Shown in pieces: positions 61,689 to 64,000 of a DNA stretch of 64,000 bases. Made by a program: the position numbers and the translations under genes. A model generated the notes under the pieces. The model was given only the letters and a program-made list of their open reading frames with translations. It was not told where the DNA came from and searched no databases. Source of the stretch: Raphanus sativus (lineage: Eukaryota; Streptophyta; Magnoliopsida; Brassicales; Brassicaceae); the NCBI RefSeq assembly GCF_000801105.2, contig NC_079512.1:34737848-34801847 (forward strand). The letters are read 5' to 3'. Numbering within the stretch: the first letter of the stretch is position 1; each line of letters starts with the position of its first letter.

Positions 61689-61936
61689 GGAAAGGCAGTG
61701 GTATAACAACAACCTTTACCGCAGACAGCTGTAACATGTTTGTATTCATCCCCCAAACTTTTATATATAAGTATATGTACAGTACGAGTATAGTATTTTT
61801 CGTAGTATTATACTAAAGTAAATGAAAATAAAATCTGAAGTGAGTTTGGTAGACAACAAGATAGAGATGATAGACCTTGGAAACTGCGATATCAGCGTCC
61901 TGGATCCTGAAGCCCTTGCATGTGGAGAGATGCTCT

Positions 61937-62383
61937 TTTTTTTTTTTTTCCAACTGATGTTATATTAATGGGTCTAAGCCCAGTTCCAAATACAAAGTAT
62001 TAAACAAAAAAAGCCAAACAAATAGGCTAATCTGAAAGAAATGGGCTTACGGTCCACCCCGACAAAACAAACGACGCCACACGTATCTAGAAAACCCTAA
62101 TGGCGCATCCACGTGTCTCAACATCATCACACGATGCCACAGAATCCACGTGCCGTCAGATCCCTCTTCTTTCTCCTCTCCGGCGAATCCAACCACCGCG
62201 TTTCGCCGGAATCACTCCTGAGCATCCCATGCTCCTTTTACGGCCGCGCTCATCTGTGGAAATCATGCAATCGACTCCAAATCGAGATTTCATCCACCGA
62301 GCCGCCAATCTCAGAACCTCATTGACTTCGCCGCCTTAGCTTCGCTCTTGGAGAGCATCCATCGATCTGCTCGAGATCTCATC
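61937..62383 (-). mobile_element. Poly(A)-tailed retro-insertion with 16-bp target-site duplication
   Basis: TGTGGAGAGATGCTCT is present at 61921-61936 and again at 62384-62399. Right after the first copy comes a run of T, which is a poly(A) tail read on the minus strand. The insert is GC-rich for the region at 62060-62380. These are the marks of LINE-type retrotransposition, either of a 5'-truncated LINE or of a cellular transcript. I do not recognise the sequence. A 79-codon plus-strand frame lies antisense to it and is probably accidental. Confidence 0.85.
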
Positions 62384-62399
62384 TGTGGAGAGATGCTCT

Positions 62400-64000
62400 T
62401 CTTGCGTCAAACACTTCGCTTTTATTTTCATTTACTTTATTGTTTTCTTACGGATATACTATTGAAATTTTGAGATCAAAATCGATTAACCTCCACAAGT
62501 TAAATACGTACGATTTGTATTATATATACATGATTATAAACTTTTTTGATCAAGTATAAGCTTTACCTTTAACACTTCGGACTCATTATTATGTTATCTA
62601 TATACTGTATATGATTTTTTTTGTTAAAGGTTAAAATATTGTTTAATTATTCATTAATCAAATATAATTCAGTGCAGCATTTAATAATGTAACGGCTAAA
62701 CTTTTTAATGAATTTTAACTAAGGTGATCAACAGAACTCCAAACTCCGACGTAGTTAAATTGTCAAACTATGCACGCTCGCATTATATCCCAAAATCTTA
62801 ACTAAAATCAGGATAAATACAAAATTTCCAATAATACATCGGATGTATTGAAATCTTCAGAATATTATTTATATAATTGATATAGTTGTTGAAATTTGAA
62901 CAGCCGGTTGGTTTTGGTAATTTCTGCATGTGTTTTTAAGTGGCCACTGGCCAGGATCTTTTTTTTTTTTTTTTAGGATCTTCTTGTTTAATGAAATTAT
63001 ATTTTGATCTACACATCTGAAACTAATTTAAATAGACATATCTCAACCGGATAATGGTAGTCTAGTGGTAGATAAATTTTAGATTGCTAAGTAATCCAGA
63101 TCCGGATACATACCATTATATTTCTTCATGTGGTTACATGGATGTGGATCTATCTCCTATATATTATTTTAGGAGCATTAGAAATAAGTAACCTTTAGTT
63201 TATGTGTGATTTACATCAATGTCATTTCTTACGTGTCATCACCACATTCTCTTTCAAGATATATATTCAAAACCCTTAGTTAACTAGACTAATTACACTA
63301 ACTGCCATTGGTCACTATATTATAATTTATTCCTTATTGACTAACCAAAAATACAATGTCTACAATTAATGTTTTGTCTTTATTATTTTTTATGTACTAT
63401 TACACGGATTATTAATCATGATGCATTTGATTTACTTATCGATGAATCACTGAGATTTGAGTACGTCTATTATATGGTTTCATTCTTTTTATTTGAGAAG
63501 TATTTTTTAATATTAACTTTATGTTCATGTATTATTAATAAGAATGGCATTTCATATGTGGTAACACCATATTATTTCATGTTGTATATTTAATAAAAAA
63601 ATCAAATCAAATATGCGTCAATAAAATATTAAGTTATGCTAAGTTATGAATATGATCGCATATAAAACTTTAGTTGAGAGTATACCACGTATAAATATGA
63701 CCACACATTGAATTGTTTTTTACGTTAGACTAATTTGTCATCAATACGATTTTGAGTCTACACTTGATTAGTTTTTTGCCAATCAAATTCGGAAACATGA
63801 TCAATTAGATATTCTAGAAATAAATATAATCAGTGGATTAGAATTAATGCAAATTAAATTTGAGATTTGAGATTTTTTGAGATTATATACATAAATAATT
63901 CCTCAAAAAGTTACCTCGCATACAATTAATTTCAGAAACATGACCAATGAGTGATTAAAATCTTAATTACATAGAGAAATCAACTCGTCTACAATTTAAA
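62400..64000. other. AT-rich intergenic to window end
   Basis: No gene is visible. Small frames here have the composition of random A/T-rich DNA. A poly(T) run lies at 62959-62974. Confidence 0.5.

Noticed and set aside
62100..62339. 79-codon plus-strand gene with good codon look
   Set aside because: It lies inside the minus-strand retro-insertion, opposite to its poly(A) tail, and has no known domain.
63040..63110. tRNA gene or SINE head
   Set aside because: TAGTCTAGTGG resembles an A box, but no B box or cloverleaf can be drawn and there is no poly(A) end.

Overview
This window is nuclear DNA from a plant of the mustard family (Brassicaceae), most likely a Brassica or a close relative. 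The evidence is spliced genes with GT-AG introns, AT-rich intergenic DNA, a plant-type U6 snRNA gene with its upstream sequence element, Brassicaceae-style Helitron ends, a tRNA-derived SINE, and a gene order that, from memory, follows Arabidopsis chromosome 4. Exon borders were worked out by eye from reading frame, splice sites and remembered relatives. None were checked by alignment or RNA data.

Positions 1-32388 form a conserved gene block that parallels At4g27500 to At4g27610. In order it holds a proton pump interactor (PPI1, +), an uncharacterised 707-residue protein (-), an unrecognised broken remnant, an early nodulin-like protein (ENODL2, -), a PRA1-family membrane protein (-), a small acidic protein with a myristoylation-type N-terminus (-), a mitochondrial stomatin-like protein (-), a degenerate heavy-metal-associated-domain protein (+), a very long WEB-family coiled-coil protein (-), a U6 snRNA gene (+), the chloroplast pfkB kinase NARA5 (-) and a membrane-anchored coiled-coil protein (-). 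PPI1 has two oddities: a 38-nt intron and an apparent 1-nt frameshift.

A 100-N assembly gap (32389-32488) ends this block. Beyond it the genes resemble the Arabidopsis At4g28790-At4g28830 neighbourhood: PIF-type bHLH genes, a HIT zinc-finger gene and a METTL5-type methyltransferase gene. From 33 to 56 kb this trio has been repeatedly duplicated, truncated and inverted. There is one apparently complete bHLH gene with a split start codon and one bHLH copy that has lost both its phytochrome-binding motif and its bHLH domain. There is one HIT gene with a damaged splice donor and two HIT fragments, and one intact METTL5-like gene and two fragments. At least five copies of the bHLH leader occur, two of them joined head to head as foldbacks. 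Two further foldbacks are close to perfect: 110-bp arms with 108 matches, and 41-bp arms with no mismatch. Transposons have inserted among the copies: a Helitron, a 641-bp hAT-type MITE and a 3.5-kb hAT element with an apparently intact 792-residue transposase. Because the locus is duplicated, sister copies serve as empty sites that confirm the target-site duplications.

Positions 56.5-64 kb are AT-rich and transposon-dominated. They hold Helitron ends, a decayed MITE and a poly(A)-type retro-insertion with a 16-bp target-site duplication, and no convincing gene.

The best candidate for something undescribed is the cluster of foldbacks built from pieces of the PIF-like bHLH locus. If transcribed, they could make small RNAs matching the leader, promoter or 3' flank of the surviving bHLH gene and its relatives.
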